This document shows, one piece after another, positions 21,615-32,224 of a stretch of DNA of 64,000 nt (position 1 is the stretch's first letter; each line of letters starts with the position of its first letter). A program made the position numbers and the translations under genes. Source of the DNA: Liolophura sinensis (Eukaryota > Mollusca > Polyplacophora > Chitonida > Chitonidae); the NCBI RefSeq assembly GCF_032854445.1, contig NW_027017955.1, positions 1 through 64,000 on the forward strand, read 5' to 3'. The notes below the pieces were generated by a model, which was not told the DNA's origin, made no database searches, and saw nothing but the letters and a program-made list of their open reading frames with translations.

Positions 21615-21640
21615 CAAGTTTAAGGCTTAAGCGTCTATTT

Positions 21641-22254
21641 ACTCGCCCTGCTCCCAACATTGTGGGCCAGGGCGAGAACTACTACCCTAAAGAGAGGACC
21701 ACAACTATGCCTTTGGAACAGTGCGGATGCTGTGTGCAAAACAGATACGATATTACAAAGTGGAAATGCACTAAACTATGTACAGGCTATTTACAGAGAG
21801 GCTAGTGAATACGTCCTGCCTCTAAGAGCGACAGAACGCAATGTCGCACCACCTTCAGACTGGGTGACCACTAAACAAAAGCTGAGAGCACAAAGGCTAG
21901 TTCCACGGCCAGCCAGGGACTCCAGCTACAACATGTAACACAGTCAAAGCAATGTATATACATATACAAGATTCACCAAAATGATGACACTATACTTAAA
22001 CATACCTTATTCAGCTGTTGTTGGAATGGCATGTGTATCCTTCTGAAAGAGAGGTTGAGTAGATGTGGACGTGTGTCTGTTTTGATCAGAAAGGTAATGT
22101 TGATTACCAAAGGCTATGAGTTTTTCCATATTGGCCGAGATACTGTGAAAACTAAATAAGCCAAATTGAGTAATAAAATGAGGCTAAGTTTTTTCGCCCT
22201 TTTCCCAACTTTAACAAATTACAAACCAATCTATGATACAGTGAATATAACCTC
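21641..22254. other. Unassigned 614 bp
   Basis: The region lies between the LINE-B 5' part and the tail of the minus-strand LINE-A carrying the TTAA element. It may include the LINE-B 5' UTR. A plus-strand frame (21660-21938, 92 codons) has no motif I know and starts inside likely LINE-B sequence, so I do not call it a gene. It recurs at 61351-61964. Confidence 0.45.
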
Positions 22255-22463
22255 AATGGATGAATGAATGAATGAGTATGGCTTAACGCCACGTCGGCAA
22301 TGTTTCAGCCATATCGTGGCGAGAACAAGGTGAAAACGCGAGACGGTTAAGGTTTTCGAAATGATGGTGAGCACATCAAATATAAAACAAACAGAACAGA
22401 CATGTTTAAGATCAGAAAAGAAAAAAACCAAAACAGTTAAAACTCGAAAACCAGCATATTTAA
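22255..22463 (-). mobile_element. LINE-A copy A1, 3' end with tail (left of TTAA element)
   Basis: The (AATG)n run at about 22255-22276 is the reverse of the ATTC tail, followed by the LINE-A 3' fold (TATGGCT, CGCCAC) and 3' UTR. It breaks at the TTAA at 22460-22463 and resumes at 24750. The outer parts together align with the uninterrupted 3' UTR of copy A3. Confidence 0.85.
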
Positions 22464-22477
22464 AGTAAAGGACCGGT
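22464..22477 (+). repeat. Left terminal inverted repeat of TTAA element
   Basis: AGTAAAGGACCGGT, preceded by TTAA. Its exact reverse complement ends the element at 24736-24749. The next inner bases differ between the two ends. Confidence 0.88.
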
Positions 22478-22648
22478 GAGTGGGCTTCCCGAGATTAATA
22501 ATACTGAACAGGGTTACCAAAACTAATCCCCATAAGCCGTTTTAAACAATTCGCCAAATTAGGGTCAGTTAAGCTTAATTAAGTGCCCCCCCGGCGAGTA
22601 GCCCCGAGTTCGAGTCGCCCAGCTCAGCAGGGATATGACCTTTGACCC

Positions 22649-22668
22649 GTGACGTAGAATCGAGAAGC
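22649..22668 (+). promoter_or_regulatory. Subterminal inverted motif, left (before P2X7-type gene)
   Basis: GTGACGTAGAATCGAGAAGC lies 45 bases upstream of the ATG at 22714. It contains TGACGT, a CREB/ATF half-site. The identical motif, inverted, lies at 24528-24547 upstream of the THAP gene. It may be a shared promoter element or a binding site for the THAP or transposase protein; both readings are inferred. Confidence 0.6.
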
Positions 22669-22713
22669 CGGTCTTCAGGCAGCTACTGGGCCACATGTAC
22701 TAAAACAAAAGAA

Positions 22714-23356
22714 ATGGCTGATGCTGAATACGAGGAGTCGGGTCTTTTGTCGGAAAGTATGGAGAGCAGCAGTAGCAGTGATGGAAATGCGGACTTTGAT
22801 GAAGAGGTAGACACCTGCAAAGCTACTACTTTGGACATAAACCCGTATATGTTCGAACCAGAGTGGTCATCGGACGGAGACGAGACACCCGAGGTGGAAG
22901 GAAATGTCACGGACATTGAGCCTGAGGGTCCTGACCGACGTGAGAACACTGAATGGTACGACAAGTTTTCTATTTAATCCTACTGTTCATATATTGTGTC
23001 ATAAAATAAGCATAGCGTTAGATCCCAACTTATTCCACCTTATCTCAAAATGTCCAAGCGTGATATTTTTATAATAGGCTTATGGCCAACCCAGGTGCTG
23101 TTTTGGTTATTTGCCCTGCGTTAGTAACTAGGTCTATATGCTTATATTCTCTATTCGTTCCAGGTGTACTTGTGGTCAGTGTCATCCGCTGGATTCACAA
23201 GAGGAATGCATTTGCTGCCAAGAAATTTCCAGAGTGGTGGATAGGATCGAGTTGGCACCCGAGGGTGAAAAACCGAAGTGCATAACAGAGCACCCAGGTT
23301 TTCAGTCTGTTGTTCTGAATAGGGATGTGCTGGAAACGGCTTACTATGTATATTGA
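22714..23356 (+). CDS. P2X7 ballast-type cysteine-rich protein, two exons
   Basis: Exon 1 is 22714-22955, from an ATG with A at -3. The intron is 22956-23163 (GT...AG, 208 bp) and exon 2 is 23164-23356. The 144-residue product begins with an acidic Ser/Glu-rich region including NPYMFEPEW (residues 43-51). The cysteine module follows: WCTCGQC (81-87), EECICCQEI (94-102) and CITEHPGF (120-127), then LETAYYVY and a stop. These motifs match the C-terminal ballast domain of the P2X7 receptor, which binds zinc, also known as a stand-alone domain in many invertebrate proteins. No channel segments are present, so it is not a receptor. The last part of the domain seems missing, or a further exon exists. 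The splice junction recreates the family's WC motif, which supports it. Confidence 0.75.
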
Positions 23357-23430
23357 AAATATACTTATATCAGCATGACCGTAATCCAGTGCACACTGCA
23401 ATGAAAGTGGTATGAAATACTATCCTTTCA

Positions 23431-23448
23431 TAATTTATTAATAAATTA
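23431..23448. terminator. Palindromic two-way poly(A) site
   Basis: TAATTTATTAATAAATTA is a perfect 18-bp palindrome and holds AATAAA on both strands. It lies 75 bases after the stop of the P2X7-type gene and about 510 bases after the stop of the convergent THAP gene, so it could serve both transcripts. Confidence 0.6.
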
Positions 23449-23961
23449 TTTTTAAAAAAAAAATTAAGAAAATTGTCCCATTTACGAAATAGCGATATAA
23501 ATTCACATCAAATAAATTTGAATATTAAAATGTTACTGACTGTTGGTACAGAAATAATTGTGATTTTTAATATTAAATTTGAAAGCATGAGTGGTGTGGC
23601 TGAGGGTGGGAAATTCAAAAACAGGCTTAACATTGCCAGTTTAATATGTTACCAAAATTGCTGAGTTTTCTGAATTTTCAAATTCAATTTCAAAAAGTAG
23701 GCCTACTATACCGATAATTTTGTCAGTATTTCCTAACATGGATTTGATAACTGTAGCACACTTGCAATCGCCTGATGTTTAAAATTAAGCCAAACGGAGA
23801 AAAATGAGAAATGAAACGGTAATTATCTGCATAAGTCAGCCAGCAAAATGCGGTAGGCTGGCTTAGGCTATGCATATCATACTATGCAAGGACGCTGCAG
23901 AAGGGATAAGGTTACAACAACAACATTCTTAGAACCGGCACAGCTTTTTCTACAGTGTGTT

Positions 23962-24461
23962 CTACCACAATGTTGGCCGCAATATCACCTGTTTGATTTC
24001 ATCAGGCCTACAACCAGAAATGTTTAATTTAAAATATGGTTTCTATTTAGGCTGTCAAAACAGTGTTGCACATAACAATGTCACCTACCCTGTGAGCTGA
24101 CAATTTCACTGTGGCTGCACTGCGACGCTTACCACCGGATACTTGCTGATCTTGTCCACTTTGTAGAGGGCTTGGCAGACATTTGGCCGTGAACACTAGG
24201 TACAGCAGTGTTCTTTAAATACAGCTGACCCACAAAGCCCATCTTAAATTCAACCAAGTTGAAGAAATCATCTTTCCGAAAGTGTGAAGAGCACAGCAGG
24301 GAAGCTGGAGACGCTGTCACCCAATCTTTTCGTTTGGTTTTCACAAATTTGTTCCACAAATCGAGCCTTTTCTTATCGTCGTGTGGGAACATATGGAGAC
24401 AAATCCCTTTCTCCTTGTCTTTCGTGTTACTGCAGTAATCAGCACAACATCTGCGGACCAT
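23962..24461 (-). CDS. THAP zinc-finger protein, two exons
   Basis: Exon 1 (24461-24133) encodes a THAP domain: Cys6, Cys10, Cys57 and His60 form the C2CH zinc site. Pro26, Trp36, Phe61 and the AVP box (86-88) are the usual invariant positions. THAP domains bind DNA, and several are derived from or carried by DNA transposons. A donor GTAAGC follows at 24132. The nearest acceptor (TTGTAG, ending at 24008) continues the frame for 14 residues to a TAG at 23962, giving about 124 residues. Exon 2 is a proposal; without splicing the frame stops two bases after the donor. No coiled coil or DDE domain is seen. It is convergent with the P2X7-type gene. Confidence 0.75.
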
Positions 24462-24527
24462 TTTCAAAATCTTTTGTGACAGTGTGAACTTGTTTGCTTA
24501 GTAAACAAAAAGGACGCCTGACTCGGT

Positions 24528-24547
24528 GCTTCTCGATTCTACGTCAC
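24528..24547 (-). promoter_or_regulatory. Subterminal inverted motif, right (before THAP gene)
   Basis: Exact reverse complement of 22649-22668, 66 bases upstream of the THAP ATG at 24461. Distance to the element end is about the same on both sides (185 and 202 bases). Confidence 0.6.
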
Positions 24548-24735
24548 TTCCGAATATTCATGAGGCGATGCCCGAAGTTTGCTTTGCTATTTTGGGCGAC
24601 AGACGGGACCGCTTAGGTGAACTTAATAAGTAAATATCTCCCCAAATTTACGCTCGAGGCCGCAATCTTTGCCGAATTTCAACACTGTGAATGTTTATTT
24701 AGTGTATTATAAGGCATAGAGGCATGAAAAACATT

Positions 24736-24749
24736 ACCGGTCCTTTACT
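24736..24749 (-). repeat. Right terminal inverted repeat of TTAA element
   Basis: ACCGGTCCTTTACT, followed by TTAA at 24750-24753 and then LINE-A 3' UTR. The same end is at 1146-1159 in unit 1. Confidence 0.88.
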
Positions 24750-26712
24750 TTAAAAAATAGTATATCTGGGAAGCTATATGTATATATAACTTTTTTATCC
24801 ATAAATAATTCAGACATGAAAATTTATATTTTATGGTATAAGCCAATGACCTTCAAATATTTTATAACAACATTGCCAGCGATGCTGTCAAATAAATCAT
24901 ATATAGAGTTGACTGTGTAGAATCTTTGCCGAACAAAAGCAAAAGTCCACACAGTCAACCAGGATATGTTTGATGCCGTATAGAGCATCACATCCAACAC
25001 ACTCGGGAGCACTGCTCCCTTCTAAAATGAAATTGTGTGTTGGATGAGAATGCCCAATACACCTAGTTAAAACTACATGGTCTCTACGAGACATTTGGTA
25101 AGTATAGGCATTTTAGATAATGACAGGATGAATAGCATGCCGTTTATTATGGACCTTCCATTCACCCTGCCAAAGGCGACGAATATAATTAAGAATATTG
25201 GACTTCATGTCAGTAGAAGGGAATTTAACTTTTGATATATATTGATTTAGGGCAGCCTTTGCCTCCCTGTGCACGACTGTGTTTCCATGGATACCAACTT
25301 GACTTGGTATACAACAGAATAGGATATCTTTACCTCTTTTAATTAGTTTTCGGTGTATGGCTAAGATTTCGAGGATCAACGGATTTTTAAATTTATTATT
25401 CTGTATTGCCAAAAGGCGGGAAAGCGAGTCGCTGCACATCACAGCCCTCTGAGCACGCCCCGAAGAAACATATGATCAGGCCAGGAGTATAGCCTTGGCC
25501 TCTGCAGAAAAGATTGAAGACGAGGATGGAAGACGAAGAGAAGCTACTTGCTGCTCTAAAACAGCTACAGCTGCAACCCTATCCCCATCCTTTCACCCAT
25601 CAGTATATATAAATTTATAATCCGAATATTTGGCCTTAATTTCAGCAAAACCTTGCTGAATTATAAGAGGATTTGTATTTGATGTCTTATATTTAAGTCG
25701 ATCAAATATCAGTTTAGGTTGTGGAAAATGCCATGGTGGGGACATCGGAAAAGAAACTGGAGCTATGTCCCCAAGTTTAATGTTGGCTTCCACAATATGG
25801 TCCTTAACACGAACACCGAACGAAGGGATCTTGTTAGGACATTTAGTATATTTGTCTACATCTATTGGATTGAAAATACAGTCGTAGGCAGGGTTTGTTG
25901 GATGTGCTTTAAGCTTTGTAGCATATTGAAGGCTCAGTTTTACACGCCTGTGATGTAAAGAAGGCTTGTTAGCCTCTACGTATAAACTCTTTACTGGTGA
26001 GGTTCAAAAAGCGCCCCGTAAGTGGGAAGGTCTGCCAGCAACCTGCGGAAGATCGTGGGTTTCCCCCGGGCTGTGCCTGGTTTCCACCCACCATAATGCT
26101 GGCCGCCGTCGTATAAGTGAAATATTCTTGAGTACGGCGTAAAGCACCAATCAAAAAAAAAAAAAAAAATCAAAAAGCGCCAAGGCTGAGCGTCAAACCT
26201 TGGTGATGGACTGGATCCAACATTTTAGTATACGACTTCCTAGCGGAACCGTAAATGATGGATCCATAATCCATTTTAGACCTCACCAGAAAACGATATA
26301 AATTAAGTAAAACTGATCGGTCAGCACCCCAATCGGTGCTAGACACGACCTTAATTATATCGAGAGCCTTTGTACATTTAGCTTTAAGCATTTTTATATG
26401 AGGTGTAATTGATATTCGATTTTTTGTCAAAAATAAAACCCCTAAAAATTTATTTTCTCCAAGAATTTTCACTGGTTTACCAAAAAAATTAAGTTCAGGG
26501 TCTAGAGGGAATTTCCGTTGATTACAAAAATGCATACCGACGGTTTTAGATGCGGAAAATCTAAAACTATTGGCAACTGCCCATTTCTCGATCTTATTGA
26601 GACAAAGCTGCAGCTGCCGCTCGATGTTATTCATATTTTAAGCACGGTAGCATATCAGGAAATCATCTACATATAAAAAACCCTCTGTGCCAGATGTCAA
26701 TGTTATAGCCAA
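24750..26712 (-). mobile_element. LINE-A remnant A1 (unit 2)
   Basis: Continues 22255-22463 on the other side of the TTAA element. Same broken RNase H and thumb frames as 1164-3125, with scattered substitutions such as the T at 24914 where unit 1 has C. Confidence 0.82.
26016..26169 (+). mobile_element. Short SINE (unit 2 copy)
   Basis: Here the flanking repeat TCAAAAAGCGCC is perfect on both sides (26004-26015 and 26170-26181), which fixes the borders. The body matches 2426-2580 with a slightly shorter A-run. Confidence 0.85.
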
Positions 26713-26991
26713 ACTAAACTACCAGGCAAAAGAAAGGTGTCACCGTATTTTTTGTCATAAAAAAAGTAAAAGCGCGGTTCAGGGTTTGATTCTAAGCAGG
26801 ACTTAGTGTATGAATGCATAGTTTCCTCTACCAGAGCGCATCGTCACCACCGCAGCAACTGGAATTGTGAAATTGCGACCACATGCAAAACGTCCTTTTG
26901 AGGCATGGCTCGTGATGCACGTGCGGTAATGTTGCATAAATACTCTTGCTCGAAAGAGAAGACATTCATTGACCGAAAAAACACAAACAGT

Positions 26992-27293
26992 ATGCCAAGA
27001 CTTACGCAAGCGCAATGAGACCAGGCCATCGGTATGTCCACCATGGCAGTCTCGCAACGTCACATTGCAAGAACGTTCAACTGCAGCCAAACCACCATCA
27101 GGAGGTTGTTGATACGCTATCAGCAGACAGGCCAGACCCAAGACAGACCAAGGTCGGGAAGACCGAGGCTGAAGATCGCTACATCCGGCAGATCCACGTC
27201 CGAAACCGATTCGTCACGGCGACGTCAACAGCGGCGACGGCACTAGGCCATGTCATCAGCCCCAGAACAACACTGCGTCGTCTTCGTTCAACT
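26992..27293 (+). pseudogene. Tc1/mariner transposase remnant (unit 2)
   Basis: Same HTH blocks and the same TGA and frameshift as at 3405-3706. Confidence 0.73.
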
Positions 27294-28084
27294 CTCCCGT
27301 GGGGTTTCCGGGGTGATAAAAATAGGGCGTCAGTCCTCTAGGCAAGCTTGTCGTAAAAGTCGACTAACCTAGAGCTCTCCTGTGTGAGCCCGGTGAATAT
27401 AATAGGCTCACATCTTCCCGGTTGTGTAAGAGGCAACTGGGGAGCGACCTGTTTGCCTTGGGTTGCGACCCGTGATCAACGAGGACGGGATCCTGGTGGC
27501 TGAGGGCGTGTTGGTCTTGCGAGATCCTCACGCTCAACACGTCACTTTGGCCCTTACTTGGGGAGAGACGGGAGGTCGGATGGGCCCGATCCGATCAATC
27601 GGCTTGGTCACGCCTTTCCTCTGCGTGGCCCCAAAATTTCTCCATAACACCACTCAGTAAAGAATAATTGTTATTTTTGAAATTTCGTTTGCGGTACTAC
27701 GTTTTCAGGCGGTGGCTCATGGACTAATCGAGTAGTATGTGTCAGATGTGTGACCTTATTAGCCTAATGGGGTTTGCTTATGGACGTGGAGTCCTTGGTG
27801 CGTTTCCTGGTGGGTAACCCCAGGTTCAGGCATCGCCCTTGTTGGCACTCCGTGGGTGGGGTGGGGTGGGGAACACGTGGGGTGAATTCGTATTATATAT
27901 TGATTATGTCTATCCTAACCCTTCCAAACCAAATGTATCTAACAAATAAAATAACCAGGTCTTCCTCTCATCCGACTTCGTCGAATGCTGACAAAAAGAG
28001 GAAGTTAGAGGTTTTGTCAGACTGCCTTGATAATGCGCAGGATACATGGCCGCCTTTCCTCGTTCTCTCAACAAGGAGTGAACA
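27294..28084 (+). mobile_element. LINE-A 5' end (unit 2)
   Basis: Leader and about 60 codons of ORF1 from the ATG at 27906, as at 3707-4497, cut by the same inverted LINE-A end. Confidence 0.8.
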
Positions 28085-28278
28085 GAATGAATGAATGATT
28101 ATGGCTTAACGCCACATCGGCAATATTTCAGCCATATCGTGGCGAGAACAAGGTCAAAAAGTGAGATGGTTAAGGTTTTCGATATAATAATATGAACACC
28201 AAAAGTAAAACAAAAAGTACAGACATGTTTAAAATCGTATGAAAGAAAAATAAGAGTTAAAACTCGAAAACCAGGGGT
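28085..28278 (-). mobile_element. Inverted LINE-A 3' end (unit 2)
   Basis: Same inverted tail and 3' UTR as at 4498-4691. Confidence 0.8.
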
Positions 28279-29184
28279 TGTGCCCAGAGGGCAATGATAT
28301 GCACTGACTCGTTGTCTTGCTTATTGGCAATACAGAACAATAAATTTAAAAATCCCTTCATCCTTCAAATTTTAGCTATACAGGAATTAATTAGGAAGCT
28401 AATTAGAAGAGGTAAAGATATTATATTCTGCTGGATACCAAGTCATATTGGTATCCATGGAAACACAGTCGCAGACAGGGAGGCGAAAGCTGCCCTAAAT
28501 AAACCCATATCTAAGATAAAAATCCCTTATACTGACATGAAGTCCAATATTCTTAAATATATTCGTGGCCTTTGGCAGGGTGAATGGAACTTGCAGGTCC
28601 ATAATAAACTGCATGTTATTCATCCGGTCATTGGCTATAATTCATATACACTTGATATGTCTCGTAGAGACCAAGTCGTTTTAACGAGATGCCGTATTGG
28701 GCATTCTCGTCTAACGCACAATTTCATACTAGATGGGAGCAGTGCTCCCGAGTGTGTTGGATGTGATGCTCAATATGGCATCAAACATATCTTGGTTGAC
28801 TGTGTCGACTTTGCCCATGTTGGGCAAAGATTCTACACGGTCAACTCTATATATGATTTATTTGACAGCATCGCTGGCGATGTTGTCATAAATTATTTGA
28901 AGGCCATTGGCCTATATCATTAAATATAAAATTTAATTGTCACAAATATCTATAGATAAACAGTTATATACATATAGATTGATTTACACATATACTATAA
29001 CCCTGGTTTTCGAGTTTTAAGTCTTATTTTTCTTTTATACGATTTTTAACAGGTCTACTTTTTGTTTTACCTTTGATGTTTATATTATCATATCGAAAAC
29101 CTTAACCGTCTCGCGTTTTCACCTTGTTCTCGCCACGATATGGCTGAAATATTGCCAATGTGGGGTTACGCCATATTCATTCTA
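28279..29184 (+). mobile_element. LINE-A 3' fragment (unit 2)
   Basis: RNase H C-terminal frame 28294-28923 and 3' UTR, as at 4692-5597. Two residues differ from unit 1 (ICT for ICI, FIL for LIL). The unassigned stretch 29185-29560 follows. Confidence 0.8.
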
Positions 29185-29560
29185 GGTCAGTCGCCTTTCA
29201 CGACAAGATTATCTGCAGAGTCTATCGGAGCTGGGGCTTAACATATTTCCACTACACACTGCAAGTAGCTTGGGCCGTGGAAGGCCTAGTCGTGGAAGCA
29301 AATGAAAACTGCGGGCCTGTATTCCAACAAATCCGACCAGGGTGTGGGGACCACCAGGTCCTGAGGAAGGATCTACTTTCCCTATCCCCCTGCGTGCGGC
29401 CCAAATAAATGCATTTATTGCGTCAGATAGAAACCTCAATCCACCAAATCCAGGTCTAACCTGACGCGTTTGACCATAGCAATGGAGATGAACCACGCGA
29501 GGTGCATACGGCACGCTCTTTCGTGACCCACCACTTCTGCTAGGTCACGTGACCACAAGT

Positions 29561-30131
29561 TACTGCCCCTCCCCCCGTGGGATCTCCGGGGTCATAAGAG
29601 TAGGACCCCAGTTCTCTAGGCAAGACTGTCGTACGAGGCGACTAGCTTAGAGTGTGGTTCTGGTGAATAGAATAATTTCACAGCCTCCCTGGGCTTGTCG
29701 TACAAAGTGAATAAAAGGGTCAACCTGTTTGCCGTGGGTTGCGACCCGTGATAGGGGAGGACGGGATTCTGGTGCCTGAGGGCGGGTTGGCCTTGCGAGA
29801 TCCTCACGTATAACAGTCTACTTCGGTCCTTACTTCTGCAAAGACGGCCGGTCGGAGGGCCCGTTCCGAGGTCACGCCAGTCCGGATGTCCGGGCATCAA
29901 CCTTCATATATCTCGATTTCGTATAAATTGACTACTTTCCGTGTTGGACGTTTTTAGTGAGATGTTGGGATGTCTGGACGGTGGTTGCGGGGTCAATCGA
30001 CTTGGCCGTTTATAGTTTATTAGCCTGGCGGAGTATGAGCGAAGAATCCACCTTACCGAGGATGGCGTAGAACTCTCTGCTGCTTACCCGCAGGAGGCGT
30101 TCCATCGTATATGTAATGGCACTCCGTTGCT
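29561..30131 (+). mobile_element. Diverged LINE-A 5' leader (unit 2)
   Basis: Collinear copy of 5974-6544. Confidence 0.65.
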
Positions 30132-31960
30132 GGTTAAGGTGGTTAAGGTTTTCGAAATGATGGCGAGAACATGAAAAATAAAACAAAAAGTACAGACATG
30201 TTTAAAATCAGATAAGAAAAAACCAAACAAGTTAAAACTCCAAAACCAGTATATTTAAAAAGTACTATATCTGGAAAGCTATATGTATGTACCATTTTAT
30301 CCATAAATATTAACACATAAACAAATTTATATTTTATGATATAGGCCAATGGTCTTCAAATATTTTATGACAACATCGCCAGCGATCATATATAGAGTTG
30401 ACTGTATAGAATCTTTGCCGAACATGAGCAAAGTCAACCAGGGTATGTTTGATGCCGTATTCTGCATCACATCCAATATACTCGGGAGCACTGCTCCCAT
30501 CTAGGATGAAATTGTGTGTCAGATGAGAATGCCCAATACGACACCTCGTTAAAACTACTTGGTCTCTGCGAGACATTTGACGGTCTGCCAGTAACCTGCG
30601 GATGGTCGTGGGTTTCCCCCGTGCTGTGAGCGGTTTCCACCCACCATAATGCTGGCCGCCGTCGTACAAGTGAAATATTCTTGAGTACGGCGTAAAACAA
30701 CAATCAAATCAAAAAAAAAAAAAACAGACATTTTACAATTATAGGCATTGTAGCCAATGACAGGGTGAATAGCATGCAGTTTATTGTGGATCTGCAAGAC
30801 CCACCCGCCCTGCCAAAGGCGACAAATACATTTAAGAATATTAGACTTTGTCAGTATACGGTGTTTTAACCAGAGATACAGGTTTATACTGGGCAGCTTT
30901 CGCTTCCCTGTCCACGACTGTGTTTCTATGGATACCAGTGCGACTTGGTATCCAACAGAATATAATATCTTTACCTTTTTTAAATTAGTTTTCTATGTTT
31001 GCCTATTATCTTAAGTATCAATGGATTTTTAAATCATTATTCTGAATTGCCAAAAGGCAGGACTGGGAGTCGCTGCATATCACTGCCCTCTGGGCATGCC
31101 CCGAGGAAACATATGATAAGGCCAGGAGTATAGCCCTGGCCTGTGCAGAAAAGGTAGAAAATGAAGGTGGCAGACGAAGAGAAGTGACCCGCTGATCTAA
31201 GACAGCCGCAACCGCAACCCTGTCCCCATCCTTTGACCCGTCAGTATATATATATATATATATTTATAGTCTATATAATCAGCCTTCATGTTAGCAAAAC
31301 TTTGCTCAATAATAAGAGGATTTGTACTTGATTTATTATATTTACGTAGATCAAATATTAGTTCAGGGTGTGGAAGAAGCCAGGGAGGAGACTCCGGAAA
31401 AGACACTGGAGCTATATCCTCTTGCTCCATGTTAGCTCTCACAATATGGTCCCGTATACGCAGATCAAACGGAGGGATCTTGTCAGGACATTTATTAAAT
31501 TTATCTACATATGATGGATTAAAAACACAGCTTAAAGCTCATCCAACAAACCCTGCCTACGAGTTAGTAGCATATTGAAGGCTAAGTTTTATACGTCGGT
31601 TATATAAAGAAGGCTCATTTTCCTCCACTTATAAACTCTCCACACGGGGATGTTCTAAAAGCACCAAGGCTGAACCTCAAACCTTGGTGATGAACAGGAT
31701 CCAACATTTTAATATACGACTTCCTAGCGGAACCGTAAAAGATGGATCCATAGTCCAATTTAGACCTCACCAGAGAGCGATATAAGTTAGGTAAAACTGA
31801 TCGGTCAGCACCCCAATCGATGCTTGACACGACCATAATTATATCGAGAGCCTTTGTACATTTAGCTTGAAACATTTTCATATGAGGTATAAAAGATAGC
31901 TTGCTATCAAATATTAGACGTAAAAATCTTCTTTGTCCAACAATTTTAACCTGTTTTACG
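30132..31960 (-). mobile_element. LINE-A remnant A3 (unit 2)
   Basis: Collinear copy of 6545-8373, with the empty TTAA site at 30255-30258 and the same frame breaks. Confidence 0.78.
30579..30725 (+). mobile_element. Short SINE, second (unit 2)
   Basis: Same as 6992-7138, with AGACATTT on both sides. Confidence 0.78.
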
Positions 31961-32224
31961 TGGTCATTGTGGAGATTCTGTATTATCCGTATTGTGAAGC
32001 TTTGGGACTAGGCATGTTCACACTATGGGAACAGCTACAGTATATAGCACATAGAACCCGAGCAATAGCCAGTACATATACACCGAAGCGTGAGTCCGGG
32101 GGTCAGTATAACCCGGTCAAACCAGTTTCTCGGCGACAAGTCCGCCTGCATGCGCACGGACTTTTAGTGTTCAACCACTGTGCCAGGTGCCTCTAAACAA
32201 CACTTCTGTCACTCTTCTGAAATA

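Larger units (their letters stand above)
9809..21640 (-). mobile_element. LINE-B, I-type LINE on the minus strand, interrupted
   Basis: LINE-B runs right to left. Its 3' end is at 9809, with a tail of TCAC units when read in sense. Segments are 9809-14368, 14749-14792 and 20958 to about 21640; the gaps are LINE-A insertions flanked by target duplications. Order in sense: ORF1 gag-like region with two CCHC knuckles and an acidic tract, ORF1 C-terminus, then ORF2 with endonuclease, reverse transcriptase, RNase H and a C-terminal Cys-His segment. This order fits the I group of LINEs. The 5' boundary near 21640 is uncertain. Reassembled length is roughly 5.3 kb. Confidence 0.85.
1..23590. repeat. 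Tandem array unit 1 (about 23.6 kb)
   Basis: The first base of the window matches 23591 and 63301, so the window opens inside a repeat unit. Units 1 and 2 stay collinear with an offset of 23587 to 23595 bases up to about 16970. Units 1 and 3 stay collinear with offsets of 39559 to 39710. Offset changes are small indels: 8 bp near 33545 in unit 2, 13 bp in the LINE-A leader of unit 3, and 164 bp in LINE-A ORF1 of unit 1. The unit border is arbitrary because the unit is circularly permuted. Confidence 0.93.
22464..24749. mobile_element. TTAA-flanked DNA element with THAP and P2X7-type genes (complete)
   Basis: A 2286-bp element with perfect 14-bp terminal inverted repeats (AGTAAAGGACCGGT at 22464-22477, reverse at 24736-24749) and TTAA on both sides (22460-22463, 24750-24753). 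It sits in a LINE-A 3' UTR. The related copy at 6545-8373 has a single TTAA at the matching point, so TTAA is the duplicated target. Inside are two convergent genes, a 20-bp subterminal inverted repeat and a palindromic poly(A) site. TTAA targets are known for piggyBac and Kolobok elements, and THAP domains occur in Kolobok-type proteins. I infer a Kolobok-like or novel element. No DDE catalytic domain is visible, so it is either non-autonomous or a cargo derivative. Confidence 0.85.

Noticed and set aside
22714-23356. A P2X7 receptor gene
   Set aside because: Only the cysteine-rich ballast part is present. There are no transmembrane segments or extracellular ATP-binding domain, and the gene lies inside a mobile element.
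24129-24487. Plus-strand open frame opposite the THAP gene (24284-24487)
   Set aside because: It lies entirely antisense to the THAP exon, has no motif, and its composition follows from the THAP codons.
22464-24749. A piggyBac element
   Set aside because: The TTAA target fits, but the ends start AGTAAAGG rather than the CCCT-like piggyBac ends, no piggyBac transposase is present, and the THAP domain points elsewhere.
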